DNA of 55,680 bases, taken from contig JAJYMC010000048.1 in assembly GCA_021787335.1 (NCBI GenBank), positions 1 through 55,680 on the forward strand, written 5' to 3'. Position numbers and translations under genes: made by a program. Of the stretch, positions 35,622 to 44,978 are shown piece by piece; the first letter of the stretch is position 1; the number at the start of each line of letters is the position of its first letter. This DNA comes from Bacillota bacterium (GTDB taxonomy: Bacteria > Bacillota > Sulfobacillia > JAJYWN01 > JAJZPE01). Below the pieces are notes generated by a model. The model saw nothing but the letters and a program-made list of their open reading frames with translations. It had not been told where the DNA came from and made no database searches.

Positions 35622-36788
35622 TCAAGCCGTTCCTCCGGCCACCTTGCTCGCCTCGCGGGCTTGGGCCGCCGTCTTCGTGGCAATGGCCCCCCTGGCCGCT
35701 CCGGCCGGCTGGGCGGGCCGTCCGGCCTGGACCGCCTTGAACAGTCCGAGCATCTCCTCCTCGGTGTGTCCCTTGAGGAGCTTCGGCTCGACGTGGATGA
35801 CCGAGTCCAGGAGGGCCCGGACGATGGCCTGTGAATCGAGGCGCTTCTTGCCCACCCGCGTGGCGCTGGAGACCTTCTTCAGCCACTCGGCCTGGTCGGC
35901 GTAGATGGTCAGGACGGAGACGACCTTGGCCCGCAGTTTCGGGCCGCTCGGGACCGGCGCCGGCGGAGTCTGGGCGGGCTGGGTCGAGACGAAGGCGACG
36001 GCCGGCTTGGCGGCCGGCGGCGCCGTGACGGGCTTGGCCGCGCCCTCCTGTCCGGCCGCGCCGGCCTCCCCGGCGGCGGCTGTCCCCTTCGGCTCCGCGG
36101 GCTGCTTCTTGGCCGCGTCGCGCGAATCCTGCCACCCGTCCCGGGCCAGTTGTAGCATCTGTGGCTCCATCCGGGCCTTCGGGTTCGAGACCACCTGGCT
36201 GAACCACTGGACGGCCTTGGCCGGGTTGCCCACGCGGCGGTGGAGCTCGCCGATAAGGTAGGTCACGGCGACCTCGCTCATCTTGCCGATGGGCATCGGC
36301 TCGCTGTTGAAGGCCTTCTCGTAGGCCTCGAGGGCCTTCTTGACGAGCTCGGCTTCCTTCGGATCGTGTTCCGCTCGATAGAGCCAGGCCGTCCTCAGGT
36401 AGAGACTGGCGAAGACGCTGTTCTTGGAACCCCTGATCTCAGCGCACTTGACCGCCCGTTCGTAGGCGGCGACGGCCTTCTTCGCGTCCCGCTCGCCGCT
36501 GAAGTCGATGCCGGCGTAGCCCATCTCGGCCAGGCCCTTGGCCAGCTTCTGCTGGTCTCCCGGGGTGACCTCGGCGAAGGCGGCGTCGGAGGCGGCGTAC
36601 CCGCAGTGCGGGCAGACCCAGACGCTGTAGAGATTCGGGTTGACGTTCTGATAGGTCACGCAGAAGTCCGTGTCGCGTTTGCTGACCATGCACATGGACC
36701 GCCGGACCTTGCGTGCGTTGAACGTCTTCTGGCAGACGGGACAGGTCTCTTCCTGATCGTAAAAGATCTTATCGTTCGCCAAAGGCAT
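35622..36788 (-). CDS. DUF2225-family protein with TPR-like middle
   Basis: The 388-residue protein opens with a zinc-finger-like set C16, C19, C33, C43, C59 and C62 (CPVC and CPHCGY), as in DUF2225 (Pfam PF09986), followed by helices of TPR type (about 90-230). An Ala/Pro/Gly-rich linker follows, then a C-terminal domain near 285-350 (KVSSATRVGKKRLDSQAIVR) not usual for the family. Function unknown. ATG 36788 follows GGGGAGGGGAAGG. Confidence 0.85.
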   Translation of the reverse strand: MPLANDKIFYDQEETCPVCQKTFNARKVRRSMCMVSKRDTDFCVTYQNVNPNLYSVWVCPHCGYAASDAAFAEVTPGDQQKLAKGLAEMGYAGIDFSGERDAKKAVAAYERAVKCAEIRGSKNSVFASLYLRTAWLYRAEHDPKEAELVKKALEAYEKAFNSEPMPIGKMSEVAVTYLIGELHRRVGNPAKAVQWFSQVVSNPKARMEPQMLQLARDGWQDSRDAAKKQPAEPKGTAAAGEAGAAGQEGAAKPVTAPPAAKPAVAFVSTQPAQTPPAPVPSGPKLRAKVVSVLTIYADQAEWLKKVSSATRVGKKRLDSQAIVRALLDSVIHVEPKLLKGHTEEEMLGLFKAVQAGRPAQPAGAARGAIATKTAAQAREASKVAGGTA

Positions 36789-36896
36789 CCTTCCCCTCCC
36801 CCAAATGCCTGTCGACCGTGATATCGGTTGGGCGGGGGGACCTCTTTACATTTTGAGGAAAAGATGTTCAAAACTCGGACACCCCCCCAAGCGAAC

Positions 36897-36935
36897 CCCT
36901 CAAAAAGAGGAGCCGCCCCATCTTCGGGGGCGGCT
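36897..36935 (-). terminator. Terminator of the second oligopeptide importer operon
   Basis: GAGCCGCCCC and GGGGCGGCTC arms around ATCTTCG (36908-36934) are followed on the minus strand by CTCTTTTTG. It is 47 bp past the oppF stop. Confidence 0.85.
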
Positions 36936-36981
36936 CCGGTTAGACTGGCGTTCAGCGCGGCCGTCCGGCTGGTGCTTCTCC

Positions 36982-37980
36982 TCAGGCCACCCAGCAGGCG
37001 ACCTTGTGGCCGGCGCCGCGGTCGGTCAGCTCGGGTTCCTTCTCCGAGCAGGCCGGCTTGGCCAGACGGCACCTCGTCCGGAAGTGGCAGCCGCTGGGCG
37101 GGTTGATCGGGCTGGGCACGTCGCCTTCGAGGATGATCCGGCGGCGCTCCTCCTCGACCGTGGGGTCGGGGATGGGAATGGCCGACAGGAGGGCCGTCGT
37201 GTAGGGATGGGACGGGTGGGCGTAAAGCTCGAAACCATCGGCTATCTCGACGATCTTGCCGAGGTACATGACGGCCACGCGGTTGGAGATGTGCTTGACC
37301 ATGGCCAGGTCGTGGGCGATGAACAGGTAGGTCAGGCCCATCTTCTCCTGGAGGTCCTGGAGCTTGTTGACCACCTGGGCCTGGATCGACACGTCCAGGG
37401 CCGAGATGGGTTCGTCGCAGATGATGAAACTCGGGTCGGCGGCCAGGGACCGGGCCAGCCCGATGCGCTGCCGCTGCCCGCCCGAGAACTCATGGGGGAA
37501 GCGGCTGGCGTGCTCGCGGCTCAGGCCGACCGTCTCGAGGAGCTGATAGATGCGCTCCTTACGGGCGTCGCCCTTGGCCAGGCCATGGATGTCGAGGGGC
37601 TCCCCGACGATGTCGCCGACGGTCATGCGGGGGTTCAGCGAGGCGTACGGGTCCTGGAAGATCATCTGGATCTTCCGGCGCACCCGGCGCATCTCCTCGG
37701 CCGGCAAGTCGTAGATGGACTGCCCGTCGAAGACGACCTTGCCCGAGGTCGGCTCGTAGAGCCGGGCCACGGTCCGTCCGACGGTGGTCTTGCCGCAGCC
37801 GCTCTCGCCGACGAGGCCGAGGGTCTCACCCTTGGCGATCTCGAAGCTGATGTCGTCGACGGCCTGGACCCATTCGTGGGAGGCGCCGAACGACAGGCCG
37901 GCGGCGGCCACCGGGAACCACTTCTTGAGGTGCTCGACCCGGACGAGGGCCTGGCCGTTATGGCCGTTTCCGCCGCTCAT
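36982..37980 (-). CDS. Oligopeptide importer ATPase (OppF-like), second system
   Basis: The 332-residue subunit has Walker [10 protein letters not shown], signature FSGGQRQR, Walker [13 protein letters not shown] and the C-terminal CHFRTRC motif of family-5 importers. It overlaps the oppD-like gene by 4 bp and ends before a strong terminator, so it is the last gene of the operon. Confidence 0.92.
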   Translation of the reverse strand: MSGGNGHNGQALVRVEHLKKWFPVAAAGLSFGASHEWVQAVDDISFEIAKGETLGLVGESGCGKTTVGRTVARLYEPTSGKVVFDGQSIYDLPAEEMRRVRRKIQMIFQDPYASLNPRMTVGDIVGEPLDIHGLAKGDARKERIYQLLETVGLSREHASRFPHEFSGGQRQRIGLARSLAADPSFIICDEPISALDVSIQAQVVNKLQDLQEKMGLTYLFIAHDLAMVKHISNRVAVMYLGKIVEIADGFELYAHPSHPYTTALLSAIPIPDPTVEEERRRIILEGDVPSPINPPSGCHFRTRCRLAKPACSEKEPELTDRGAGHKVACWVA

Positions 37981-39002
37981 GCCGGCACCCCCTTCTTGAA
38001 GCCGGCCACGGCGGGCGCGGCGGGGTGCTGCAGCCAGCAGGCCACGTGGTGCTGCCCGTTCCCGTTGACCGGGACGAAGGGTGGCTCCTGCTCACGGCAG
38101 ATCTTCATGGCGTGGTCGCACCGAGGGTTGAAGCGACAGCCCACGGGCGGCTTGAGGAGGTCCGGCGGCTGCCCGTAGATGGGCACCAAACGGCGCTTCT
38201 CGGCCGCGTCGAGGCGCGGCACCGACCTCAGCAACCCCCAGGTGTAGGGATGCTGCGGGATTCCGTAGATCTCGTTGACCGGACCGTACTCGACGATCTT
38301 CCCGGCGTACATGACGATGACCCGAGTCGCCAGGCCGGCCACCACGCCCAGGTTGTGGGTGATGAGGATGATCGACATCCCGGTGGCCTTCTTGAGGTCC
38401 TTGAGTAACTCGATGATCTGGGCCTGGATGGTCACGTCGAGGGAGGTCGTCGGCTCGTCGCAGATGACCAGCTTAGGGTGGCAGGAGAGGGCCATGGCGA
38501 TCATCACCCGCTGCCGCATGCCCCCGGAGAGCTGGTGCGGGTACTGGGCGAGCCGCTTGTCCGCGCTCGGGATCTTGACCATCTCCAGGGTCTCGATGGC
38601 CCGGGCCCGGGCCTTGTCCTTCTCGACCTTCTGGTGCTGCCGGATGGCCTCCATGAGCTGCGTGCCGATGGTCAGGACGGGGTTCAGCGAGGTCATCGGG
38701 TCCTGGAAGACCATGCTGATGTCGTTGCCCCGGACGTGCCGCATCTCGCGCTCCTTGAGCTTGACGAGGTCGCGGCCGGCCAGTTCGACCGAACCGGCGA
38801 GGACCTTGCCCGGTTCGGGGATCAGTCGCAGCAGGGACATGGCCGTGACGCTCTTGCCACAACCGGACTCGCCGACGATGGCCACGGCCTCACCGCCGGC
38901 CACATCGAAGTTGACCCCATCGACCGCCCTGACCTCGCCGGCGTAGGTGAAGAACGAGGTCTTCAGGTCGCGGACTCTGAGCAGATTGTCCAAGGCCGCC
39001 AC
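37977..39002 (-). CDS. Oligopeptide importer ATPase (OppD-like), second system
   Basis: The 341-residue subunit has Walker [22 protein letters not shown], signature LSGGMRQR and Walker [13 protein letters not shown], and the C-terminal [14 protein letters not shown] motif. A degenerate scrap resembling its segment around [19 protein letters not shown] is found at 50014-50093. Confidence 0.93.
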   Translation of the reverse strand: MAALDNLLRVRDLKTSFFTYAGEVRAVDGVNFDVAGGEAVAIVGESGCGKSVTAMSLLRLIPEPGKVLAGSVELAGRDLVKLKEREMRHVRGNDISMVFQDPMTSLNPVLTIGTQLMEAIRQHQKVEKDKARARAIETLEMVKIPSADKRLAQYPHQLSGGMRQRVMIAMALSCHPKLVICDEPTTSLDVTIQAQIIELLKDLKKATGMSIILITHNLGVVAGLATRVIVMYAGKIVEYGPVNEIYGIPQHPYTWGLLRSVPRLDAAEKRRLVPIYGQPPDLLKPPVGCRFNPRCDHAMKICREQEPPFVPVNGNGQHHVACWLQHPAAPAVAGFKKGVPA

Positions 39003-39005
39003 CCC

Positions 39006-39965
39006 CTAGCGCCGCAGGCGCGGGTCGAGGGCGTCCCGCAACCCGTCGCCGAGGAAGTTGAAGGCCAGCATGGTCAGGCTGATAGCGGCCGCCGGGAAGA
39101 ACGTCTGCCACGGGTACGAACGCAACCCGCCGACGCCCTCCGAGGCCAGCACGCCCCAGGAGGCCTGGGGAGCGGCCACGCCGAGGCCGATGAAGGACAG
39201 CCAGGCTTCGGTGAAGATAGCCTGGGGGATGGACAGGGTCAGGGTGACGATGATCGGGCCCATCGCGTTCGGGATCAGGTGCCTGAGGAGCAGGCGCCGC
39301 TGGTCGGCCCCGACCATCCGGGCCGCCAGGACGAACTCCTGCTCCTTGAGGGCCAGCACCTGGCCGCGGACGATGCGGGCCATCCCCAGCCAGTAGACCA
39401 GCCCCAGGGCGACGTAGATGTTGAGCAACCCCGAGCCCATGACCACCATCAGGAGGATGACCACGAGCTGGAGCGGGATGCCATAGATGATGTCGACGAT
39501 GCGCATCATGACATTGTCGGTGCGCCCGCCGACCAGCCCGGAGATGCCTCCGTAGAGGGCTCCGACGGCCAGGTTGATGACGCTGGCGACGATGCCGATG
39601 GACAGGGAGATGCGCGCCCCATAGAGGACCCTGGTCAACTCATCGCGGCCGAGGTGGTCGGTCCCGAACCAGTGGGCCAGGCTGGGCGCCTTGTTGGCGT
39701 CGGTTAGCACCTGGCCGAAATAGGTATAGCCGGTCAGCATCGGGCCGAAGATGGCCAGGGCGATGAAGAGGATGATGACGTACAGGCCGCACATGGCCAG
39801 AAAGTTCTTTTTCAGCCGGCGCCAGGCGTCCTGCCAATAGGTCGTCGGCGGCCGGACGATGAGGTTCTGCTCTTCAGGGGCCGGTCCGACGTGTTCGAAG
39901 GCGTTCTCCGGAACGGGCCCGAAGACCCCCGGGTTGACCCCGTTGGCTACGCTCATGGCCTTCAA
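39006..39965 (-). CDS. Oligopeptide importer permease (OppC-like), second system
   Basis: The 319-residue protein has a cytoplasmic N-terminus of about 50 residues, a first helix (LAMCGLYVIILFIALAIFGPML), the loop HWFGTDHLGRDELTRV, further helices and the coupling motif AARMVGADQRRLLLRHLIPN. It forms the import pore with OppB. Confidence 0.93.
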   Translation of the reverse strand: MKAMSVANGVNPGVFGPVPENAFEHVGPAPEEQNLIVRPPTTYWQDAWRRLKKNFLAMCGLYVIILFIALAIFGPMLTGYTYFGQVLTDANKAPSLAHWFGTDHLGRDELTRVLYGARISLSIGIVASVINLAVGALYGGISGLVGGRTDNVMMRIVDIIYGIPLQLVVILLMVVMGSGLLNIYVALGLVYWLGMARIVRGQVLALKEQEFVLAARMVGADQRRLLLRHLIPNAMGPIIVTLTLSIPQAIFTEAWLSFIGLGVAAPQASWGVLASEGVGGLRSYPWQTFFPAAAISLTMLAFNFLGDGLRDALDPRLRR

Positions 39966-40891
39966 TCCTTCCGCCCGGCAATCTGGATCCGCGGATCCAG
40001 GAAGCCGTAGATGATGTCGACGACGAGGTTCATGAGCAGAAGGAAGGCCCCGTAGAAGATGGTCAGCCCGAGGATGGTCGTGTAGTCACGGTTGTTGACG
40101 CTCCAGACGAACTGCCGGCCGAGGCCCGGGATGGCGAAGATCTGCTCGATGATGAAGGTGCCGGTGAGGATGGCGGCGATGAGCGGGCCGAGGTAGGTGA
40201 CGATGGGCATGACCGCGTTCTTGACCGCGTGCCGCCAGGTCACCGCGAGCTCAGAAAGGCCCTTGGCGCGGGCCGTCTTGATGTAGTCCTGGCTGATGAC
40301 GTCGAGCATCGATGAGCGCATCAGCCGGGAGAAGGTCGCCAGGGGCAGGAGGGCCAGGGCGACCGCGGGCATGATGACCTGCCGCCAGCTGCCCCACATG
40401 GCCGGCGGCAGCCAGCGCAGCTTCAGGGCAAAGACGTACATCAAGAGCGGGGCGATGATGAAGCTCGGCACGGACACGCCGATGATGGCCACCAGCATGG
40501 TCACATTATCCTGCCACTTGTTCTGGCGCAGGGCCGAGATGATCCCGACCGGGATGCCGATGGCCATGGACAGGATGATGGAGATGATGCCCAGTTCGGC
40601 GGAGACCGGAAAGCCGCGGCGGATGAAGTCGTTGACCGTCTGGCCCTGGAACTTGAAGGACGGACCCAGGTCGAACCGGACGACCCCACCGAGGTAATCG
40701 AGATACTGCTGCCACAGCGGGTCGTCCAGATGGTATTTGGCCTCGATGTTCCGCATTACAGCCTCGGGCACGTTCCGCTCCCGGGTGAATGGTCCCCCGG
40801 GAATGGCGTGCATGAGGACGAAGGTGACGGTGGTGAGGATCCAAAGAGCAACGAAGGCGGCGAACACTCGCTGCAGGATGTAACGGGCCAA
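39962..40891 (-). CDS. Oligopeptide importer permease (OppB-like), second system
   Basis: The 309-residue protein begins with the usual ARYILQRVFAAFVALWILTTVTF segment and has six helices with the coupling loop TARAKGLSELAVTWRHAVKNA. The start is TTG 40891, 7 bases after GGAGG; the longer frame to 40951 is Arg/Gly-rich without a site. It overlaps the OppC-like gene by 4 bp. Confidence 0.92.
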   Translation of the reverse strand: MARYILQRVFAAFVALWILTTVTFVLMHAIPGGPFTRERNVPEAVMRNIEAKYHLDDPLWQQYLDYLGGVVRFDLGPSFKFQGQTVNDFIRRGFPVSAELGIISIILSMAIGIPVGIISALRQNKWQDNVTMLVAIIGVSVPSFIIAPLLMYVFALKLRWLPPAMWGSWRQVIMPAVALALLPLATFSRLMRSSMLDVISQDYIKTARAKGLSELAVTWRHAVKNAVMPIVTYLGPLIAAILTGTFIIEQIFAIPGLGRQFVWSVNNRDYTTILGLTIFYGAFLLLMNLVVDIIYGFLDPRIQIAGRKD

Positions 40892-40977
40892 GAGCTTCCC
40901 TCCCCCACCCGCGTCAAGGGAGGCGGGCAGGCCCCTATGGCGGGCCCGCACCGCCTCCCCGACGCGATGTCCAGGTT

Positions 40978-42636
40978 CTAGTGCTTCTCAATCCAGGCGT
41001 TCTTGAAGTCCACGCCGCCGATGGTGTTGATGGCGAGCCCCTTGACATAGGGCTTCATCAGCCAGTTGCTGACGTAGTAATAGATGGGCGCGACGACCAT
41101 GTCATCGCCGATGAGGATCTTCTCGGCGTCGTGCATGGCCTGCATCCGGACCTTTGGGTCGGCCGACATCTTCGCCGTATTGATCAACTCATCGAATTTC
41201 GGGTTGGAGTACGTCGTGTCGTTATTGCCGCCGTTGGTGACGAACATGTCCATGAAGGTCATCGGGTCGACGTAGTCGCCGATCCAGCCGGCCCGCGCCA
41301 CCTGGAAGTTATGAGCGTCCCTGGTCTCCAGATAGACCTTCCACTCTTCCACATGGAGCTTGACCTTCTCCTTGGGGATGCCAAGGTTCTTGGACCACAT
41401 CTCCTGGATGGCCTCGGCGATGGCCTTGTGGCTGGCGCTGCTGTTATAGATGATCTCGAAGCTCGGGAACTTCTTCATGTCCTTGTATCCGGCGTCGGCC
41501 AGGAGCTTCTTGGCCGCCTCGATGTCTTCCTTGAAGTAGTCTCCGCCGACAGCTCGGAAGTCCTTGCCAGCCTCGGTATCCGGAATGCCGGGACAAACGA
41601 AGGCGTAGGCCGGTAACCGCCCGTCCTTGAGGATCTGGTCAGTGATGAGTTTGCGGTCGATGGCCATGGCGAAGGCCTTGCGAACCCGCGGGTCATCGAA
41701 GGGCTTCTTGGTGACGTTGAAGGAGTAGTAGTAGGTGCCCAGGTAGGGCAGCGTAGTGAGCTTGCCCTCTTTCTTCAACCGGTCGATCTCCTGCACAGGC
41801 ACGTTATTGTCGAGGTCGGTCTGGCCGCTCTCCCACATGGTCAGCCCGGTGTTCTGATCGTCGATCAGATAGATCATCAGCTTCTTGAGGGGAACATTCT
41901 TGGCGTCCCAGTAGGTCTTGCTCTTCTCCATCTCGATGACTTGGTTGTTGACCCACTTCGTCATCTTGAAGGGGCCGTTGGTGACGAACTGCTCCGGCTT
42001 GGTGGCCCACTTGTCGGCGAACTTCTCGACTTCCGCCCGGTGGACGGGATAGAGGGTCGGGAACGAGGTCAAGCCGAGGAAGTACGGGGTCGGGGCCTCG
42101 AGGGTAACCTCGAGGGTATAGTCATCCGTGGCCTTGACGCCGAGGGCGTCGGACAGCTGCTTGATCTTCGCCTCGTCCTTGGCGTCGACCTCGTTAAGGG
42201 TCTTGCCGCCCTTGATGTAATACAGCTGATAGGCATACTGAGACCCGGTCCGCGGATCGAGAGCCCTCTTCCAGGACCACTCGAAGTCCTTCGCGGTGAC
42301 CGGGTCGCCATTGGACCATTTTGCGTTTTTGCGCAGGTGGAACGTATACTTCAGATTGTCGGACGAAATATCCCACTTCTCAGCTACGCCGGCGTAAGGC
42401 TTGTTGTTCCCGTCCATTCTGGTCAAGCCTTCGTACATCTGGGATCCGATATTGAACTCTGGAATGCCTGTCTGGAGGGCCGGATCGAGGGTCTCCGGCT
42501 CGGCGCCGACGTTGAACCGGAGGGTCTGATCCTTGGCCAGGTCACCAACCCCGGCCGGCTTCTTGGCGCAGCCCGCCAATCCCAGCGAGAGGGCCACGGC
42601 CACAGTCAGCATGATGGCGATGAGTTTCTTAGACAA
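40978..42636 (-). CDS. Oligopeptide-binding lipoprotein (OppA-like), second system
   Basis: The 552-residue lipoprotein has signal and lipobox LAGC near residues 20-23. The mature part has the family-5 features TLRFNVGAEPETLDPALQTG, QMYEGLTRMDGNNKPYAGVAEKW and KFHLRKNAKWSNGDPVTAKDFEWSWKR-like pattern, closest to OppA rather than DppA. It should bind peptides of several residues. The start is TTG 42636 with GAAGGA. It heads the operon oppA-B-C-D-F. Confidence 0.93.
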   Translation of the reverse strand: MSKKLIAIMLTVAVALSLGLAGCAKKPAGVGDLAKDQTLRFNVGAEPETLDPALQTGIPEFNIGSQMYEGLTRMDGNNKPYAGVAEKWDISSDNLKYTFHLRKNAKWSNGDPVTAKDFEWSWKRALDPRTGSQYAYQLYYIKGGKTLNEVDAKDEAKIKQLSDALGVKATDDYTLEVTLEAPTPYFLGLTSFPTLYPVHRAEVEKFADKWATKPEQFVTNGPFKMTKWVNNQVIEMEKSKTYWDAKNVPLKKLMIYLIDDQNTGLTMWESGQTDLDNNVPVQEIDRLKKEGKLTTLPYLGTYYYSFNVTKKPFDDPRVRKAFAMAIDRKLITDQILKDGRLPAYAFVCPGIPDTEAGKDFRAVGGDYFKEDIEAAKKLLADAGYKDMKKFPSFEIIYNSSASHKAIAEAIQEMWSKNLGIPKEKVKLHVEEWKVYLETRDAHNFQVARAGWIGDYVDPMTFMDMFVTNGGNNDTTYSNPKFDELINTAKMSADPKVRMQAMHDAEKILIGDDMVVAPIYYYVSNWLMKPYVKGLAINTIGGVDFKNAWIEKH

Positions 42637-43008
42637 TGGTTCCTTCGACCTCCTTCGGAAGACCTTCTCCGAACGGAAGCCGTCGGGCCTTGCTTCGCTT
42701 GTCTTGCTTGCCTAAGAACGAGCCTCGCCTCACGGGCTTGCGCGCGTTTCAGACGGTCTTTGCGCTTCCGAGCTTTCCGGCGGTTCCGTCCCCAGGAAAC
42801 AAGGACTGGAAACGTGGGCAAAAGACCGAAACCTAACACACCCCGAATCGCGACGGAAACCAGGTCGCCCCACTCTCACCCCCTGTGAGCTTCCCGCCGG
42901 GCTGAAGCCCTGTAGAAATGCGGGTAATGGGCATAATTGGCACAAATTATCTAATTCGCTCCCAGGTTCCGGAATCCTGCGTTCTTTCTAATAGGTTGGA
43001 AGAGTTAA
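42637..43008. other. Upstream region of the second opp operon
   Basis: About 370 bp lacks a supported gene. It contains runs of short GCTT-type repeats (42680-42715) and an AT-rich spot at 42935-42962 that could hold the oppA promoter. A short basic open frame on the minus strand (42606-42839) overlaps the oppA start and has no support. Confidence 0.4.
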
Positions 43009-43033
43009 AAAACGCCCCGGTAACTGGGGCGTT
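43009..43033 (-). terminator. Terminator of the decayed two-component pair
   Basis: ACGCCCC and GGGGCGT arms around the loop AGTTACC (43009-43033) are followed on the minus strand by TTTTTAAC. It is about 50 bp past the TAG at 43081 and still looks intact. Confidence 0.8.
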
Positions 43034-43080
43034 TCAGGTGCGATGGCGGGCGTCGAACCGAGATCCGGGCGGCGGGCCGC

Positions 43081-44553
43081 CTAACCCGCCGGGAGCGAGA
43101 ACCAGAAGCGGGCTCCGTCGGCCGGGACGTTCTCGGCCCCGACCGCCCCGCCGTGGGCCTCGACGAAGCCCTTCACGATGGCCAGTCCCAGGCCGGTCCC
43201 CCCCTCGGCCCGCGTCCTGGTCGGCCCGGTAGAAGCGGTCGAACACGTGGGGCAGGTCCTCGGGCGGGACGCCGGGACCACTGTCGGTGACGCTGACGAC
43301 GGCCGCGGGGCCGCCTTCCGCGCCGTGCCCCCCTGGTCCTTGCCCGGGGACGACGTCGATGCTCACCCGGCCATCCTGGCCGGCGTGGCGCAGGGCATTG
43401 GTTAGCAGGTTGAGGAGGACCTGCTTGACCCGGTCGGGGTCGGCCTCGACCGGCGGGACGCCGGCCGCCTCCTCGACCTGAAGGTCGATGGCCAGCCGCT
43501 CGGCCTCGGGGCTGATCACCCCGACCACCGAATGGGCCAAGGCCGCCAGGTCGAGGCGCTCCTTCCGCAGGGGCAGCTGGCCGGCCTCGGCCAGGCTCAG
43601 TTCCCGAAGGTCGTTGACCAGACGGGTCATCCGCAGGACCTCGTCCTGCAGGGACAGCAGGACCTCCGGACGCAGCGCGGCCGCGTCCTCCTGGGCCGCT
43701 TCGAGCTGGCCGCGGAGAATGGCCAGGGGCGTCCGGAGCTCGTGGGCAATGTCGCCGACCATGTTCCGCCGCAGCTCCTCATTGCGCTGAAGGCTGCGGG
43801 CCAGGAAGTTGAAGGCCCGGGCGAGGTCCCCGATCTCGTCACTGCGGTCCTCCGGGACGCGGTGGGCCAGCTCTCCCCGGGCCAGCCGGTGGGCACCGGC
43901 GGCCAGGACGTCCAGCGGCCGGCTCAAGCGCCTTGCCAACCAGACGGCGACCAGCCCGGCGAGGACGGCCGACAAGAGGCCCCCCAGGACCGAGATGACC
44001 AGCGCCGAGTGGGAGAAGTCGCTGTCGAGCGCGCTCAGGCCAGCCCGGGGCCCGGTGACCAGGGTACCCGCTGCCCGTCGACGAGGATGGGACGCCCCGC
44101 GTTGATGACGGCTCGGCTGAGGACGGTTCCCACGGCCGGGGCGTCACCGCCCTCGGGGGATAGGGTCGCGACCACCCGGCCATCGCGGTCGGCCAGGGTC
44201 AGCGTCTCGGACCCGAGGAGACTATGCGGAGGCCCACCCGGCCAGCCGCCGTAGCGCCCAAAGCCCATCCGGCCCAGGCCTCCCCAACCCGGAGTCGACA
44301 TCATCGTCTGAACGCCTTCCCAGCTGCCGTTGGCGGCGTAGTAGCCGGCCAGGGTCGCCTGGACCTGCTCGAGGCGGGCGTCGCGCTGCCCGGCCAGGTA
44401 CCCGGCGAAGAGCCGCTGGGTGGCCAGGCTCGAGACCAGGCCGACGAGGGTGGCGCTGACCACGACGACGCCGATGAAGGACAGGGTCAGCCGCCGGGCG
44501 AGGTTCATCCGGCGCAGGAACAGTGAGTCGGAAAAAGGCCGTGGTGCCTTCAT
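43081..44553 (-). pseudogene. Decayed sensor histidine kinase (copy A)
   Basis: This region is a close paralogue of the intact kinase at 50138-51604 along its whole length, but it has at least two frame breaks. Near 44060-44080 a deletion joins GQRV to an unrelated tail, so the N-terminal frame ends at 44035. Near 43215 a 5-base loss (GCGTCCTGG against GCGTCCGGGCCTGG in copy B) shifts the frame within the ATP-binding domain, leaving the [13 protein letters not shown] block in another frame. The HAMP and HisKA ([15 protein letters not shown]) parts are still readable. The start overlaps the regulator's TGA exactly as in copy B. It is non-functional as a single protein. Confidence 0.85.
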
Positions 44554-44819
44554 CGTCCCTCACCTCCCCCGCCCTTAAACTTGTAGCCGACTCCGAAGAC
44601 GGTGCCGATGAACCTCGGCTCTGAGGGGTCGGTCTCGACCTTCTTGCGGAGGTTGCGGACACGGGTGTCGACCGAACGCTCGTAGCCCTCCTACGCGTAG
44701 CCGAAGGCTGCGTCCAGCAGCTGCAGGTGTGAGAAGACCATACCCGGGTGCCGGGCGAGGGCCCCGAGGATGGCGAACTCGGTCGGGGTCAGGCGACCGG
44801 CCGTCGACGGTCAGCGTCT
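44550..44819 (-). pseudogene. Truncated response regulator (copy A)
   Basis: Only the C-terminal winged-helix part remains (RSVDTRVRNLRKKVE and FIGTVFGVGYKF). Homology to the intact regulator at 51601-52311 stops near 44819 within the segment matching its GRPIDLTPTEF region, so the receiver domain is absent. A nonsense change is also present: the codon matching Tyr in the FGYAYEGYE run of copy B is TAG (near 44695). The break is immediately next to the AT-richer island, so insertion or deletion at the island edge probably removed the rest. Confidence 0.8.
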
Positions 44820-44978
44820 GCACATCTCTCACTGGCTGGCGGGAAGGAATGTGGGCTGTGTCGGATTTCAGCCCTTCCTGTCGAACTCTAATCGCTCTTC
44901 CCTTGAAGGAACTGGCACTGATGGTGTCGAAACCCTGGCATAAAATAGGCTCCGGCACAGATGTTGGGAGGCATTAGG

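Noticed and set aside
42606-42839. Short basic open frame (77 residues, Arg/Lys-rich) upstream of oppA
   Set aside because: It overlaps the oppA start on the same strand, lacks a ribosome site, and its charge comes from GC-rich repeated codons.
44575-44958. 127-residue minus-strand frame between the dead kinase and the island
   Set aside because: It is an out-of-frame reading of the truncated response regulator plus island DNA; the true frame contains the regulator's winged-helix motifs and a stop.
44900-44960. Sigma54 promoter for the radical SAM gene (TGGCAC at 44913)
   Set aside because: The -12 TTGC element is missing at the right spacing; a CATAAAAT box nearby is only a weak sigma70-type candidate.
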